Assembly (NCBI GenBank): GCA_000723505.1
Contig: HG934468.1
Location: 1,458,798-1,522,797 of the forward strand
Length of the DNA stretch: 64,000 nucleotides
Source: Mucinivorans hirudinis
Lineage (GTDB): Bacteria; Bacteroidota; Bacteroidia; Bacteroidales; Rikenellaceae
Direction of reading: 5' to 3'
The position numbers were made by a program, and so were the translations under genes. Positions 44,228-53,516 of this stretch are shown here, piece after piece; within the stretch, counting starts at the first letter, position 1, and the number at the start of each line of letters is the position of its first letter. The notes under the pieces were generated by a model, which was not told the origin of the DNA, did no database searches, and worked only from the letters and a program-made list of their open reading frames with translations.

Positions 44228-45480
44228 AATCTGATTGTTACAGCCTTTTTGTGAGCCTCCAAACCCTCAGCATCGGCTATTGCGCAAATCGCAGGCGCGA
44301 GCAGGTTAAGCCCCTCTTGTGTAATATGTTGAATCGTAATTTTCTTAGTAAATGAGTCCACACCTACGCCACTTATCGAACGTGCCCAACCATTCGTGGG
44401 CAACGTGTGATTTGTCCCCGAGGCGTAATCTCCGGCACTTTCGGGCGAGTAGTTCCCCAAGAAAATTGAACCTGCACTCTCGACTCGCCCTACGATATTT
44501 TCTGCCTCGGCAACCGATAGAATCAAATGCTCCGGAGCATAATAATTGATGATATTCAATGCCTTGTCAATGTCATCAACCACTATCACCCGACTGTTGT
44601 CGGCTGCACTCTCAGCAATCTCGCGCCGCGACAAAAGCCGTAACTGCTCCCCAAAGGTGCGAACGAGCTCCCCCGCAAAATCATCCGAAAAAACCACCGC
44701 AATAGCCTGACTGTCACCTCCGTGCTCTAATTGTGAAAGCATATCGGCAGCCACAAACCGTGCCTGAGCCGTGGTGTCTGCCACAATCATCACCTCGGAC
44801 GGACCGGCAGGCATATCAATAGCCACATCCCGAGAAACCAACTGCTTAGCGGTGGTAACATAGCGGTTACCCGGTCCGAAAATCTTATCCACCTTTGCCA
44901 CTGACTCTGTCCCGTAAGCCATCGCCGCCACGGCAATTGCTCCGCCAAGGCGATAGACCTTATCGACTCCGCATAGTTGCGCCGCATATAGAATTTCGGG
45001 TGCAACATTGGGTGGTGTGCAGATTATCAACTCCTTGCACCCTGCAATTCGTGCAGGCAGTGCCAACATCAAGACTGTGGAGACCAGCGGTGCAGAGCCG
45101 CCCGGCACATAAAGTCCCACGCGCCGAATCGCCCGTCGCTCCTGCCTGCAACGTACGCCAGTCATAGTCTCAACGTCTACACCTTCTGTCAGTTGCGCCC
45201 TGTGAAAGAGTTCTATATTCCTCTTGGCAACCGCCAGCGCACCCTTCAACTCATCGCTCACGGCAGAGCAGGCTGCCGCTATCTCCTCATCGCTTACTTC
45301 AAACTCCTCTAAATCAATCCCTTCCACGCGCAATGTAAGTTCGCGCAAAGCTCTGTCCCCCCTCCTGCGCACATTGTCGATTATATCACACACTCGACTC
45401 TCTATCAGAGAATCATCCATCTGAGGGCGCGCAAAAATGGAGTCCCAACTTTCCGCCGCCGGATTTTTTATGATTTTCAT
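44224..45480 (-). CDS. hisD: Histidinol dehydrogenase
   Basis: Last two oxidations of histidine synthesis. The 418-aa protein has YVPGGSAPLVSTVLMLALPA and FGPGNRYVTTAKQLV near 230, DMPAGPSEVMIVADTTA, and the Zn-binding/catalytic SQLEHGGDSQAI and the later NHTLPTNGWARSISG. It overlaps hisG and hisC by four bases. Confidence 0.97.
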   Translation of the reverse strand: MKIIKNPAAESWDSIFARPQMDDSLIESRVCDIIDNVRRRGDRALRELTLRVEGIDLEEFEVSDEEIAAACSAVSDELKGALAVAKRNIELFHRAQLTEGVDVETMTGVRCRQERRAIRRVGLYVPGGSAPLVSTVLMLALPARIAGCKELIICTPPNVAPEILYAAQLCGVDKVYRLGGAIAVAAMAYGTESVAKVDKIFGPGNRYVTTAKQLVSRDVAIDMPAGPSEVMIVADTTAQARFVAADMLSQLEHGGDSQAIAVVFSDDFAGELVRTFGEQLRLLSRREIAESAADNSRVIVVDDIDKALNIINYYAPEHLILSVAEAENIVGRVESAGSIFLGNYSPESAGDYASGTNHTLPTNGWARSISGVGVDSFTKKITIQHITQEGLNLLAPAICAIADAEGLEAHKKAVTIRL

Positions 45481-46328
45481 AGCACCATTTTTTCGAGTGA
45501 AAGCACCAAAATATCCTCAGCACCAATCGCTTTGAGTGCGCCGACAACCTCCCACAACTCCCCCTCTCCCACAACCGTGTGAATCGAGCACCACCCGTTT
45601 TGAGCCAATGGTAATACCGTCGGGCTTTTCATCCCCGGAAGTATCGAGACAGCTTCATCAATACGTTCCTGCGGAATATTTATCATCAAATATTTCTTGC
45701 CGCGGCTACGCTCCACAGCCCCTAATCTGAATAGCAATCGGCTGAGAATCTCGCCCTTTTCGCCCCCGAGTCCCGGTGTGGCAATGAGTGCTGCTTCGGA
45801 GTAGAAAACCTTCTCAACCTCCTTTAACCCATTGCTAATGAGCGTTCCACCACTGCTGACTATATCAAAAATAGCATCCGCGATGCCCACTGCGGGCGCA
45901 ATTTCCACAGAGCCCGCAATCTCTTCAATATCAGCATTTATGCCATTGGATGTAAAAAATTCCCCCAATATATTCGGGTATGAAGTTGCAATGCGCTTAC
46001 CCCGGAAATAGCTCAAATCTTGGTACGACTCTCCCTTGGGAATAGCCAGCGAGATGCGGCACTTTCCAAAGCCGAGTTTCTGCAAAACGTCCACCTTGAA
46101 CCCCTTTTCGGCAACCTCATTTTCGCCCACAATGCCAATGTCGGCAATGCCGGCTGCGACGGCGTGCGGAATATCATCATCGCGTAAATACAAGATTTCC
46201 AACGGGAAATTACTCGCACGCGAGAGCAGTTTGCGTTTACTATCCTCTACTTTAATGCCCGCCTCGCGAATAATTGCGAGGCTCTCTTCATTGAGCCGAC
46301 CCTTGGTCTGCAATGCCAATCTTATCAT
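45477..46328 (-). CDS. hisG: ATP phosphoribosyltransferase, long form
   Basis: First step of histidine synthesis and the usual feedback target. The 283-aa length with a C-terminal regulatory domain (about 200-283, GKKYLMINIPQERIDEAVSI) marks the long HisG type, which needs no HisZ. The catalytic part has LALQTKGRLNEES and ADIGIVGENEVAE. First gene of the his operon, eight bases after the leader terminator region. Confidence 0.96.
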   Translation of the reverse strand: MIRLALQTKGRLNEESLAIIREAGIKVEDSKRKLLSRASNFPLEILYLRDDDIPHAVAAGIADIGIVGENEVAEKGFKVDVLQKLGFGKCRISLAIPKGESYQDLSYFRGKRIATSYPNILGEFFTSNGINADIEEIAGSVEIAPAVGIADAIFDIVSSGGTLISNGLKEVEKVFYSEAALIATPGLGGEKGEILSRLLFRLGAVERSRGKKYLMINIPQERIDEAVSILPGMKSPTVLPLAQNGWCSIHTVVGEGELWEVVGALKAIGAEDILVLSLEKMVL

Positions 46329-46336
46329 AATGTTAC

Positions 46337-46373
46337 AAAAAAAGGAGCTTGACGCAACGATGCGGCAAGCTCC
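46337..46373 (-). terminator. his operon attenuator terminator
   Basis: On the minus strand GGAGCTTG (46373-46366) pairs with CAAGCTCC (46351-46344), extended by an inner GCA/TGC stem, and seven T residues follow (46343-46337). It lies between the leader peptide stop and the hisG start, the place of a transcription attenuator. Confidence 0.85.
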
Positions 46374-46399
46374 CGGTATATTGGTTATTTATTTGTTTA

Positions 46400-46474
46400 C
46401 TATATAACCACATACAAAACGCTCACCGTGTCGCAGGCGTGATGGTGGGCGTGGTGTTGTATGGATAGTATCAT
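46400..46474 (-). CDS. hisL: his operon leader peptide
   Basis: A 24-codon ORF, ATG 46474 to TAG 46400, with five histidine codons in a block of six (HHAHHH, codons 7-12). It is too short to encode an enzyme and stands between the his promoter and the intrinsic terminator 46337-46373. In enterobacterial his operons the ribosome stalls at such His codons when charged tRNA-His is scarce, letting transcription continue. The same mechanism is inferred here. The start codon is only seven bases after the -7 box, so the mRNA may be nearly leaderless. Confidence 0.85.
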   Translation of the reverse strand: MILSIQHHAHHHACDTVSVLYVVI

Positions 46475-46481
46475 TTCGGGA

Positions 46482-46512
46482 CAAAGGTATGCAAAAAGTA
46501 TCTGTGGAGCAA
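46482..46512 (-). promoter_or_regulatory. his operon promoter
   Basis: On the minus strand TTG (46512-46510), 20-base spacer, TACCTTTG (46489-46482). Transcription would start at about the leader-peptide ATG. Confidence 0.7.
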
Positions 46513-46556
46513 CTTTTTTTTGTTAAAACTTGAACATATTTATATCTGTCAGCCTC

Positions 46557-48032
46557 TTACATTACCTCCCAATCCGCCGCCCCATCCTTACGGTCTTTTA
46601 CGCGGATGCCCGCCTCGGTCAATCGATTACGGATAAGGTCTGCCGTTGCCCAGTCTTTAGAACCTTTTGCTTGGTTACGAATTTCCAGAATCAGCGACAT
46701 TACATCGGATAATTTTTCGTCCGCACCGCCTGCCGCCTCTTCTCCACTCAAACCGAGTAGCTCACCCAACACTGTATCGAAGACCTTTTTGAGCTCGGCA
46801 ATCTCGTGGGCAGTTGCCCTCATCGAGCCATCATACAGTGAATTTACAATGCGCACCCAATCAAATAGATAGGATATTGCTATCGGGCTATTCAAGTCGT
46901 CTGAGAGTGCCAAGGTGCAATCTTCGAGAAGGGACAATGGTGCTCTTTCGAGTGTTGAAACCTCCGATGGAGTAATTTTTTCGACTGTCGCCCACGCCTT
47001 CATTAGTCGTTCGAGTCCCTTCTCAGCCCCCTGCAACGCCTCGTTAGAAAAATCAAGGGTTGAGCGATAGTGTGCCTGCAAGATGAAGAAACGAATGGTC
47101 ATCGGCGAATAGGCTTGCGTCAATGCCGGATTACTGCCCGTGAAAAACTCTTCGAGGGTAATGAAATTACCCAGCGACTTACCCATCTTCTGCCCGTTGA
47201 TGGTAATCATATTGTTATGCACCCAATAGCGTGCCGAGCCCGACCCCACCGCTGTGGATTGGGCAATCTCGCACTCGTGGTGGGGGAAAATCAAGTCCAT
47301 ACCCCCGCCGTGAATGTCGAAACTCTCGCCCAGGTACTTTTCGCTCATCGCCGAGCATTCGCAGTGCCAACCCGGGAAGCCCTCGCCCCAGGGTGACTCC
47401 CAGCGCATAATATGTTCCGGAGCAGCCTTTTTCCATATGGCAAAGTCTGCCGAGGAGCGTTTCTCGGACACGTAATCGTCCGAGCGTCCGCCACTTATCA
47501 TATCCTCCAGATTCCTGCCGCTCAACTTTCCGTATCTGTGAGCAAGGTTATACTTCTCCACATCGAAGTAGACAGAGCCGTTACTCTCATAGGCAAAACC
47601 CGCCTGAAGAATCCGCTCCACAAGTTTGATTTGCTCGGGAATATGCCCGCTGGCGAGCGGCTCAATAGAGGGTTCTAACACGCCCAACTTGTTCATATAC
47701 TTGTGATAGCGATTTGTATAATATTGCGCCACCTCCATTGGTTCTATCTTTTCGACACGCGCTTTTTTCGCAATTTTGTCTTCGCCCGAGTCGGCATCAT
47801 TCTCCAAGTGCCCCACGTCGGTGATATTGCGCACATAACGCACTTTGTAACCTGCATATTTGAGCAGTCGAAACAGCAAATCGAAGGTTACAGCCGGGCG
47901 TGCGTGCCCCAAGTGCGGGTCGCCGTAGACGGTCGGTCCGCAGACATAAAGTCCTGCAAAGGGGGGATTTAACGCTTCAAACTTCTCCTTATTCCTTGTG
48001 AGGGTGTTATACAAATGAATCACAGTTTCCAT
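46557..48032 (-). CDS. cysS: Cysteinyl-tRNA synthetase
   Basis: Class I synthetase of 491 aa. The HIGH motif is [10 protein letters not shown] with the zinc-binding Cys in YVCGPTVYG and the HECEIAQ / [11 protein letters not shown] ligands; KMGKSLGN is the KMSKS-type motif. The end [11 protein letters not shown] is typical of the enzyme. It charges tRNA-Cys. A minus-strand -7 box TAAATTTG at 48064-48057 fits its promoter; the gene is divergent from the next one. Confidence 0.96.
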   Translation of the reverse strand: METVIHLYNTLTRNKEKFEALNPPFAGLYVCGPTVYGDPHLGHARPAVTFDLLFRLLKYAGYKVRYVRNITDVGHLENDADSGEDKIAKKARVEKIEPMEVAQYYTNRYHKYMNKLGVLEPSIEPLASGHIPEQIKLVERILQAGFAYESNGSVYFDVEKYNLAHRYGKLSGRNLEDMISGGRSDDYVSEKRSSADFAIWKKAAPEHIMRWESPWGEGFPGWHCECSAMSEKYLGESFDIHGGGMDLIFPHHECEIAQSTAVGSGSARYWVHNNMITINGQKMGKSLGNFITLEEFFTGSNPALTQAYSPMTIRFFILQAHYRSTLDFSNEALQGAEKGLERLMKAWATVEKITPSEVSTLERAPLSLLEDCTLALSDDLNSPIAISYLFDWVRIVNSLYDGSMRATAHEIAELKKVFDTVLGELLGLSGEEAAGGADEKLSDVMSLILEIRNQAKGSKDWATADLIRNRLTEAGIRVKDRKDGAADWEVM

Positions 48033-48056
48033 ACCCGATAATTAGTTTTATTCACG

Positions 48057-48073
48057 CAAATTTACTAATTTTG
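48057..48073. promoter_or_regulatory. Overlapping divergent -7 boxes (cysS and the periplasmic protein)
   Basis: Minus strand TAAATTTG (48064-48057) for cysS; plus strand TAATTTTG (48066-48073) for the gene starting at 48098. The two sit back to back within 17 bases, so polymerases would compete for the site. Confidence 0.5.
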
Positions 48074-48097
48074 AGCCGAAAACAAAAAATATTCCAA

Positions 48098-48655
48098 ATG
48101 AAGAGTTTTTTTACAATACTAATAACCCTTTGTACACTCTCGACTTGGGCACAGCCGAGATTTACCACAATAGAGGAGGTTGTTGAGGTAATAAATTCCA
48201 AGAAATTTATGATTCAAATAGATAGAATCAATGGCGTCTCCAACTCTCTCTACGAGCAGTTTGGGGGGCAATACTTTCGAGTAAAGCCCGATGTTATGGA
48301 CGTGCGATTGGCATATCTCACCCGCGAACAGATGATGGGCGAGAATCTTAGCGACTTTTTTAGTGCTCCAATGATTGAGCAGATGGGTGAAGAGTATAAA
48401 ATGAAGGAGTGTGCCATTGCCAAAAACAGGATGTCTGCCACAACAACTCTGTCGAGCAACGCACGGGTTCGGGGTTACTACTTCACCGTTTCATATCAGA
48501 TAGTGGCTTACGCCAACGGCACGGTAGATTTGACGGCGAGCTCCATTTGGTCGTCACTGAGAATAAGCTACCGTGGTAAACTCGTCAAAATAGAGTCCGC
48601 GGAGCAGCCTCAGCTCGAAATTCGGATTGAGGAGGTAATAAATATTGAAAGATAA
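48098..48655 (+). CDS. Secreted protein, possibly DUF4251-like
   Basis: A 185-aa protein with a signal peptide (MKSFFTILITLCTLSTWAQ). The mature part contains INSKKFMIQID, the pattern FRVKPDVMDVRLAYL and YYFTVSYQIVAYANGTVDLTASS, then SLRISYRGKL. This alternation recalls the Bacteroidota family DUF4251, but I hold that assignment lightly. Start ATG 48098 is preferred to 48071, which lacks a proper signal. It is 10 bases upstream of rluD. Confidence 0.6.
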   Translation: MKSFFTILITLCTLSTWAQPRFTTIEEVVEVINSKKFMIQIDRINGVSNSLYEQFGGQYFRVKPDVMDVRLAYLTREQMMGENLSDFFSAPMIEQMGEEYKMKECAIAKNRMSATTTLSSNARVRGYYFTVSYQIVAYANGTVDLTASSIWSSLRISYRGKLVKIESAEQPQLEIRIEEVINIER

Positions 48656-48665
48656 TTAAAGAGTT

Positions 48666-49715
48666 ATGATTGAATTAGATGACGAATTAGAGCAGGAGGG
48701 TCAGAGCGAAGAGCTATACGAACACTACACCGTGACCGCCGACCGCGGGCAGGGATTGATGCGTATCGACAAGTTCCTCACGGCTCGTTTAGAGCACACC
48801 TCGCGCAACCGCATACAGGCGGCTGCCGACAACGATTGTATATTGGTGAATGGCAAGGCTGTAAAGTCGAGTTACAAGATAAAGCCGTCTGATGTTGTCT
48901 CCATTGTGATGCCCTATCCCAAGCGGGAAATTGAGCTTATCGCCCAGGATATACCCATCAATATAGTATATGAGGATGACGATTTGGTGATTATCAACAA
49001 GGAGGCGGGCTTGGTGGTGCATCCCGGACACGGCAATTACCAAGGTACGTTGATGAATGCGTTGATGTACCATTTCCGTGATTTGCCCCTTTTTAAGAGT
49101 GGCGAGCAACGTCCGGGCTTGGTGCACCGAATCGACAAGGATACATCGGGACTGCTCGTGATTGCCAAGACCGAGCGGGCGCACACAAAACTTGCAAAGC
49201 AATTTTTCGACCACACCATCGAGCGTCGCTACCACGCCTTGGTATGGGGCAATGTGGTTGAGCAGGAGGGCACTATCCGCGGCAACATCGGGCGTTCGGT
49301 GCGAGACAGACTCCAGATGGCGGTCTATGCTGAAGGGTCAGAGGAGGGGAAGCACGCGGTGACGCACTATAAAGTTATTGAGCGGTTTGCCTACACCACG
49401 TTGGTGGAGTGCAGATTGGAGACCGGGCGAACACACCAGATACGGGCGCATTTTCGACATATCGGTCACCCGCTCTTCAATGACGAGCGTTATGGCGGTG
49501 ATAGGATTTTGAAGGGGACGACCTTTACGAAATATAAGCAGTTTGTTGAGAACTGTTTTGCGGCTATGCCACGGCAGGGTCTACACGCGCTGAGCCTTGG
49601 TTTCGCTCACCCCTCAACGGGCGAGAGGGTCTTCTTCGAGAGTGAATACCCTGCCGACTTTGCCGCCTGCCTGACCAAGTGGAGAAACTATCTCGACAAC
49701 CGCAATCAGGAGTAG
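48666..49715 (+). CDS. rluD: Pseudouridine synthase RluD family
   Basis: The 349-aa protein has an N-terminal S4 domain (RIDKFLTARLEHTSRNRIQA) and the catalytic HRIDKDTSGLLVIAK with the key Asp. RLETGRTHQIRAHF and GHPLFNDERYGG complete the family signature. It modifies 23S rRNA (helix 69) in RluD; closely related RluC cannot be excluded by eye. It follows a secreted protein gene by ten bases. Confidence 0.9.
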   Translation: MIELDDELEQEGQSEELYEHYTVTADRGQGLMRIDKFLTARLEHTSRNRIQAAADNDCILVNGKAVKSSYKIKPSDVVSIVMPYPKREIELIAQDIPINIVYEDDDLVIINKEAGLVVHPGHGNYQGTLMNALMYHFRDLPLFKSGEQRPGLVHRIDKDTSGLLVIAKTERAHTKLAKQFFDHTIERRYHALVWGNVVEQEGTIRGNIGRSVRDRLQMAVYAEGSEEGKHAVTHYKVIERFAYTTLVECRLETGRTHQIRAHFRHIGHPLFNDERYGGDRILKGTTFTKYKQFVENCFAAMPRQGLHALSLGFAHPSTGERVFFESEYPADFAACLTKWRNYLDNRNQE

Positions 49716-49740
49716 TGTTACAGGCTGCTCTGCAACAAAT

Positions 49741-49779
49741 TGCCCTTGCGGACAACGACACCGGGGCGTTTTTTTTTTG
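49741..49779 (+). terminator. Possible terminator after rluD
   Basis: A short GCCC...GGGC stem followed by CG and nine T residues. The stem is weak (four pairs), but the T-run is strong. It precedes the gene at 49832 by about 50 bases. Confidence 0.45.
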
Positions 49780-49831
49780 CAAATTGATGTTTTTTTTCAA
49801 TTTTCCACACTAAACCGATAGAACTACCTCG

Positions 49832-50863
49832 ATGAAACCACTCTTGATCACTCTTCTGACCTTTTTTTTGCAGGTGCTCGCCGCGCAGAACCTTGCCCTT
49901 TGCGTGAGGGATAGCAGAGGGGCGGTGCCATATGCCTATGTATCTATCAACGGTCAAATGCAGACAGCAACCGACTCGGTGGGACGGTGCGAAATTCGGC
50001 TCTCGAAATTGAGCTCGGGTGACACCCTTTCGGCATATTATGTCGGTTATTCTCCGGCATACACCATCTTTTCGGATTCTATTCGGCGGGCAGGCATTTG
50101 CGAGATAGTGTTCGACAATTCGGCCTACAACCTTGCCGTGGGCGAGGTGGAGGTTAGTGGCAACATCGAGCGTTTTTTTGCCAAAAAGGTTGCCACAACC
50201 TACTCCGTCTGGAATGGAGTAGCCACGGGTACGTTGAATGCCAAAATCAGACCCTATGTCGGGGCGCAGGAGTATCGCGTGATAGGTTCGTTCAGTTGCG
50301 AAAATAAAATCTCCGGCAAGGGAATGGAGATGGAAGAGTTCGGTTACTTTCACCTGCCGTGCAAGATTACCACAAAAAGTGATACCAGCTTCGTCGGACG
50401 ACAGTTAGACGGCGCTATGCACACGCTTCTGGGGTATGGTTTCATCAATACGGCGCGTGTGTCGTCAGCCTACGTGCGCCGCTATTGGCGCAAAAATGCC
50501 GACTTGAAGCTCGAATATCTCGGCAAGGAGGATGGTGTTTTGACCTTTACTGCCGTTCACAACGCTTGGCTTAAATCCAAACGGGGCAAGATAATTCGTA
50601 GATCGGGCTACCCCATCCACCAGATTATTCGCGTGGACGAGAGTAGTCGCGACATCAACTCGGCAGACTATTACTTTGTCGTTGAGGACTATCCGGACTA
50701 TAAGGTAGAATACAAAATGCACGTTGAGTTTGCCAAAGGGCACAAAGGAAAACTAGGATTCAGGATGTTGATGCCCTCTCTAATTAGTTATAAGGTGGCA
50801 GTAAACGGGCAACAGATTTATGACATTACAATCGATAATATTATATTTGTGCTAAAAAGATAG
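49832..50863 (+). CDS. Secreted protein with CarboxypepD_reg-like N-terminal domain
   Basis: The 343-aa protein begins with a signal peptide (MKPLLITLLTFFLQVLAAQ). Residues about 20-95 look like the carboxypeptidase regulatory-like fold (LCVRDSRGAVPYAYVSINGQ, GDTLSAYYVGYSPAYTIF), as seen at the start of many Bacteroidota outer-membrane proteins. The remaining 240 residues, with many aromatic beta-strand patterns, are of unknown family, and there is no TonB-dependent plug. Probably periplasmic or outer-membrane associated. Confidence 0.75.
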   Translation: MKPLLITLLTFFLQVLAAQNLALCVRDSRGAVPYAYVSINGQMQTATDSVGRCEIRLSKLSSGDTLSAYYVGYSPAYTIFSDSIRRAGICEIVFDNSAYNLAVGEVEVSGNIERFFAKKVATTYSVWNGVATGTLNAKIRPYVGAQEYRVIGSFSCENKISGKGMEMEEFGYFHLPCKITTKSDTSFVGRQLDGAMHTLLGYGFINTARVSSAYVRRYWRKNADLKLEYLGKEDGVLTFTAVHNAWLKSKRGKIIRRSGYPIHQIIRVDESSRDINSADYYFVVEDYPDYKVEYKMHVEFAKGHKGKLGFRMLMPSLISYKVAVNGQQIYDITIDNIIFVLKR

Positions 50864-50943
50864 CTTTTTTGGCTGGAGTCGAAAATTGGGAGTCAGAAGA
50901 GTGTTTGTGCACGCCCACTCCCACCACCCCTGATAACACTACT

Positions 50944-51540
50944 ATGAAACTAGACATAATACTATCCGGCGTAGGAGGACAAGGAATCCTCTCAATAGCC
51001 GCCATTATCGCAGAGGCATCGTTACGCGCGGGTCTCAATATCAAGCAAGCCGAGGTTCACGGTATGAGCCAGCGCGGCGGTGATGTGCAGTCTCATTTGC
51101 GTATTTCGTCTGAAGAGATTTTCTCGGATTTGATTCCACGCTCTCAGGCAGATGTCATTATCGCACTCGAACCTATGGAGGCACTTCGTTATGTGCCGTT
51201 CCTATCTGCGAACGGATGGATAATCAGCAACACCGCACCATTCAAAAATATTGTAAACTATCCACCTCAGGAGCACATTATCAACGAATTGGCATCGTAC
51301 AAGAACTCCATATTGCTCAATGTCGATGACCTGGCACGGGAGAACGGAGTCGCCAAGGGTGCTAATATGGTTCTGTTGGGAGCTGCTTCATTGGTGTTGG
51401 GTATTGATTACGAGCAACTGGATCAGAGCATACGCAACCACTTCTCGCCCAAGGGTGAAGAGGTTGTCAGAATGAACCTAAAGGCATTGGAGCTGGGCAA
51501 AGATAGCGCCGTGAATATGGCAATTAAGGAAGTGGAGTAA
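50944..51540 (+). CDS. iorB: Indolepyruvate ferredoxin oxidoreductase, beta subunit
   Basis: The 198-aa protein has the gamma-type domain of 2-oxoacid ferredoxin oxidoreductases: LSGVGGQGILSIAAIIAEA at the start, EVHGMSQRGGDVQSHLRIS (CoA/TPP-enzyme contact) and ALEPMEALRYVPFL. It works with IorA in oxidising arylpyruvates to aryl-acyl-CoA. The alpha subunit gene, usually adjacent, is not next to it here. Start ATG 50944 gives the normal MKLDIILSGVG start. Confidence 0.88.
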   Translation: MKLDIILSGVGGQGILSIAAIIAEASLRAGLNIKQAEVHGMSQRGGDVQSHLRISSEEIFSDLIPRSQADVIIALEPMEALRYVPFLSANGWIISNTAPFKNIVNYPPQEHIINELASYKNSILLNVDDLARENGVAKGANMVLLGAASLVLGIDYEQLDQSIRNHFSPKGEEVVRMNLKALELGKDSAVNMAIKEVE

Positions 51541-51578
51541 CCCACTGCGCCCGCCGTATGGCTCTCCACGTTGCAAAA

Positions 51579-51626
51579 GTAGAATGACTTGAGAATGGAC
51601 TCAAATTCTTCTACTTGCCCGTTTTT
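51579..51626. terminator. Terminator between iorB and parE
   Basis: Imperfect inverted repeat 51579-51593 / 51600-51614 (12 of 15 pairs, loop of 6), followed by CCCG and TTTTTT at 51621-51626 on the plus strand. It suits the convergent genes. Confidence 0.6.
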
Positions 51627-51628
51627 TG

Positions 51629-53455
51629 TTATGCAATTTCCTCCTCAACTTTCAGATTATCAATAATAAAATCTTGCCGCTCCATCGTGTTTTTGCCCAT
51701 ATAGAATTCCAGCAGGTCGTGAATGGGGTCAGCTTTGGTCATCCGTACCCGCTCCAAACGAATATTTTCTCCTATAAACTCGCGAAATTCATCGGGCGAA
51801 ATTTCACCGAGACCCTTAAAGCGAGTAATTTCAGCGGTAGCTCCGCATTTCTTGAGTGCTGCTATCCGCTCCGCATCGGTGTAACAATAGTGGGTCTCCT
51901 TCTTGTTGCGCACCCGAAAGAGGGGTGTTTGCAGTATATATAGGTGACCATTGCGGATGAGGTCGGGGAAGAACTGCAAAAAGAATGTGATGAGTAGCAG
52001 TCGAATGTGCATTCCGTCCACGTCGGCATCGGTGGACACAATCACCTTGTTGTATCGCAATCCCTCCATATCTTCCTCAATGTTTAGTGCCGCTTGGAGC
52101 AGGTTAAACTCCTCATTCTCGTAGACTACTTTCTTTGTAAGTCCGTAAGTATTAAGAGGTTTTCCTCTAAGCGAGAAGACCGCCTGCGTATTCACGTCTC
52201 GCGATTTGGTTATCGAACCCGATGCCGAGTCGCCCTCGGTGATAAAGATTGAGCTTTCGTCTGCCCGCTCGTTTTTATCGCCAAGGTGGAGGCGACAATC
52301 CCGTAACTTCTTGTTGTGGAGCGATGCTTTTTTGGCAAACTCACGCGCCTTTTTTTGGATGCCGCTGATTGCCTTGCGCTCTTTTTCAGCCTCTTGAATC
52401 TTTTTGAGTAAAACTTCTGCCGTGACAGGATTTTTGTGGAGATAGTTATCGAGTGCCTCTTTCAAAAAGTCGATTATAAAGGTGCGCACCGAGATTCCGC
52501 CCGGAGCCATCTCCTTCGAGCCGAGCTTGGTCTTGGTCTGCGACTCAAAGACAGGCTCTTCCACCTTCACCGATACAGCCGCAATAATGGAGCTGCGAAT
52601 ATCAAGCGCGTCAAAATCCTTCCTGTAGAACTCGCGGATAACCTTCACTATCGCCTCGCGAAAAGCCACCTGATGCGTCCCCCCCTGTGTGGTATGCTGC
52701 CCGTTTACAAAGCTGAAATATGACTCTCCGTATCCCGAGCCGTGAGACATAGCCACCTCAATATCTTCACCTTTGAGATGAATCGGCGGATAGATAAACT
52801 CCTCACCTACGGTCTCATTCAACAAGTCCAAGAGTCCATTTTTGCTCACAAACGGCACGCCGTTCAGGCGCATCACCAAACCCGAATTGAGGTAAGTGTA
52901 GTTTTTGAGCATCGTCTCTATGAAGTCGAAGTTGTAGGAGTAATCTCCAAAGAGCTCATCGTCAGCCAAAAAGGTTGTGGTTACCCCATTTTTTGCCGCC
53001 ACCTCGCCGCTCTCCTCTCTTACCTTCATCCCTTTCGAGAACCAAATTTTCCGCTCGAAGTTATCTCTGACAGAGCTAATCACGAACGACGATGACAGAG
53101 CATTCACCGCTTTGATACCCACACCATTAAGCCCTACCGATTTTTTGAAAGCCTTATTGTCGTACTTCGCACCGGTGTTCATACGGCTTGCCACCTCCTC
53201 CAACTTTCCAATGGGTATACCGCGCCCGTAGTCGCGCACGGTAACCTGCCGTCCCGCCACTGTGATTTCAATCTGCTTGCCGTGCCCCATCATATACTCG
53301 TCCACCGAGTTATCCAACACCTCCTTGATAAGTATATATATACCGTCATCGGGCTGCGAGCCATCGCCCAATTTCCCGATGTACATCCCCGGACGGCGGC
53401 GTATATGCTCCTGCCAATCAAGGGTTTTTATATCTTCTTCCGAATAATCCATCAT
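51629..53455 (-). CDS. parE: DNA topoisomerase IV subunit B (ParE-type)
   Basis: Type IIA topoisomerase ATPase subunit, 608 aa. GHKL ATPase: [15 protein letters not shown] (Glu base), DYGRGIPIG and [37 protein letters not shown] and [14 protein letters not shown]. The absence of the long insert found in GyrB and the shorter length favour ParE. Its usual partner parC does not follow in this strand, since the next gene is the convergent iorB. The start may be ATG 53455 or 53452. Confidence 0.92.
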   Translation of the reverse strand: MMDYSEEDIKTLDWQEHIRRRPGMYIGKLGDGSQPDDGIYILIKEVLDNSVDEYMMGHGKQIEITVAGRQVTVRDYGRGIPIGKLEEVASRMNTGAKYDNKAFKKSVGLNGVGIKAVNALSSSFVISSVRDNFERKIWFSKGMKVREESGEVAAKNGVTTTFLADDELFGDYSYNFDFIETMLKNYTYLNSGLVMRLNGVPFVSKNGLLDLLNETVGEEFIYPPIHLKGEDIEVAMSHGSGYGESYFSFVNGQHTTQGGTHQVAFREAIVKVIREFYRKDFDALDIRSSIIAAVSVKVEEPVFESQTKTKLGSKEMAPGGISVRTFIIDFLKEALDNYLHKNPVTAEVLLKKIQEAEKERKAISGIQKKAREFAKKASLHNKKLRDCRLHLGDKNERADESSIFITEGDSASGSITKSRDVNTQAVFSLRGKPLNTYGLTKKVVYENEEFNLLQAALNIEEDMEGLRYNKVIVSTDADVDGMHIRLLLITFFLQFFPDLIRNGHLYILQTPLFRVRNKKETHYCYTDAERIAALKKCGATAEITRFKGLGEISPDEFREFIGENIRLERVRMTKADPIHDLLEFYMGKNTMERQDFIIDNLKVEEEIA

Positions 53456-53516
53456 ATTGTTATCGCTTCTTTATATTCACTTGTTTATTGCCGAGCTAAT
53501 ATATCTGTGTAGTCCA

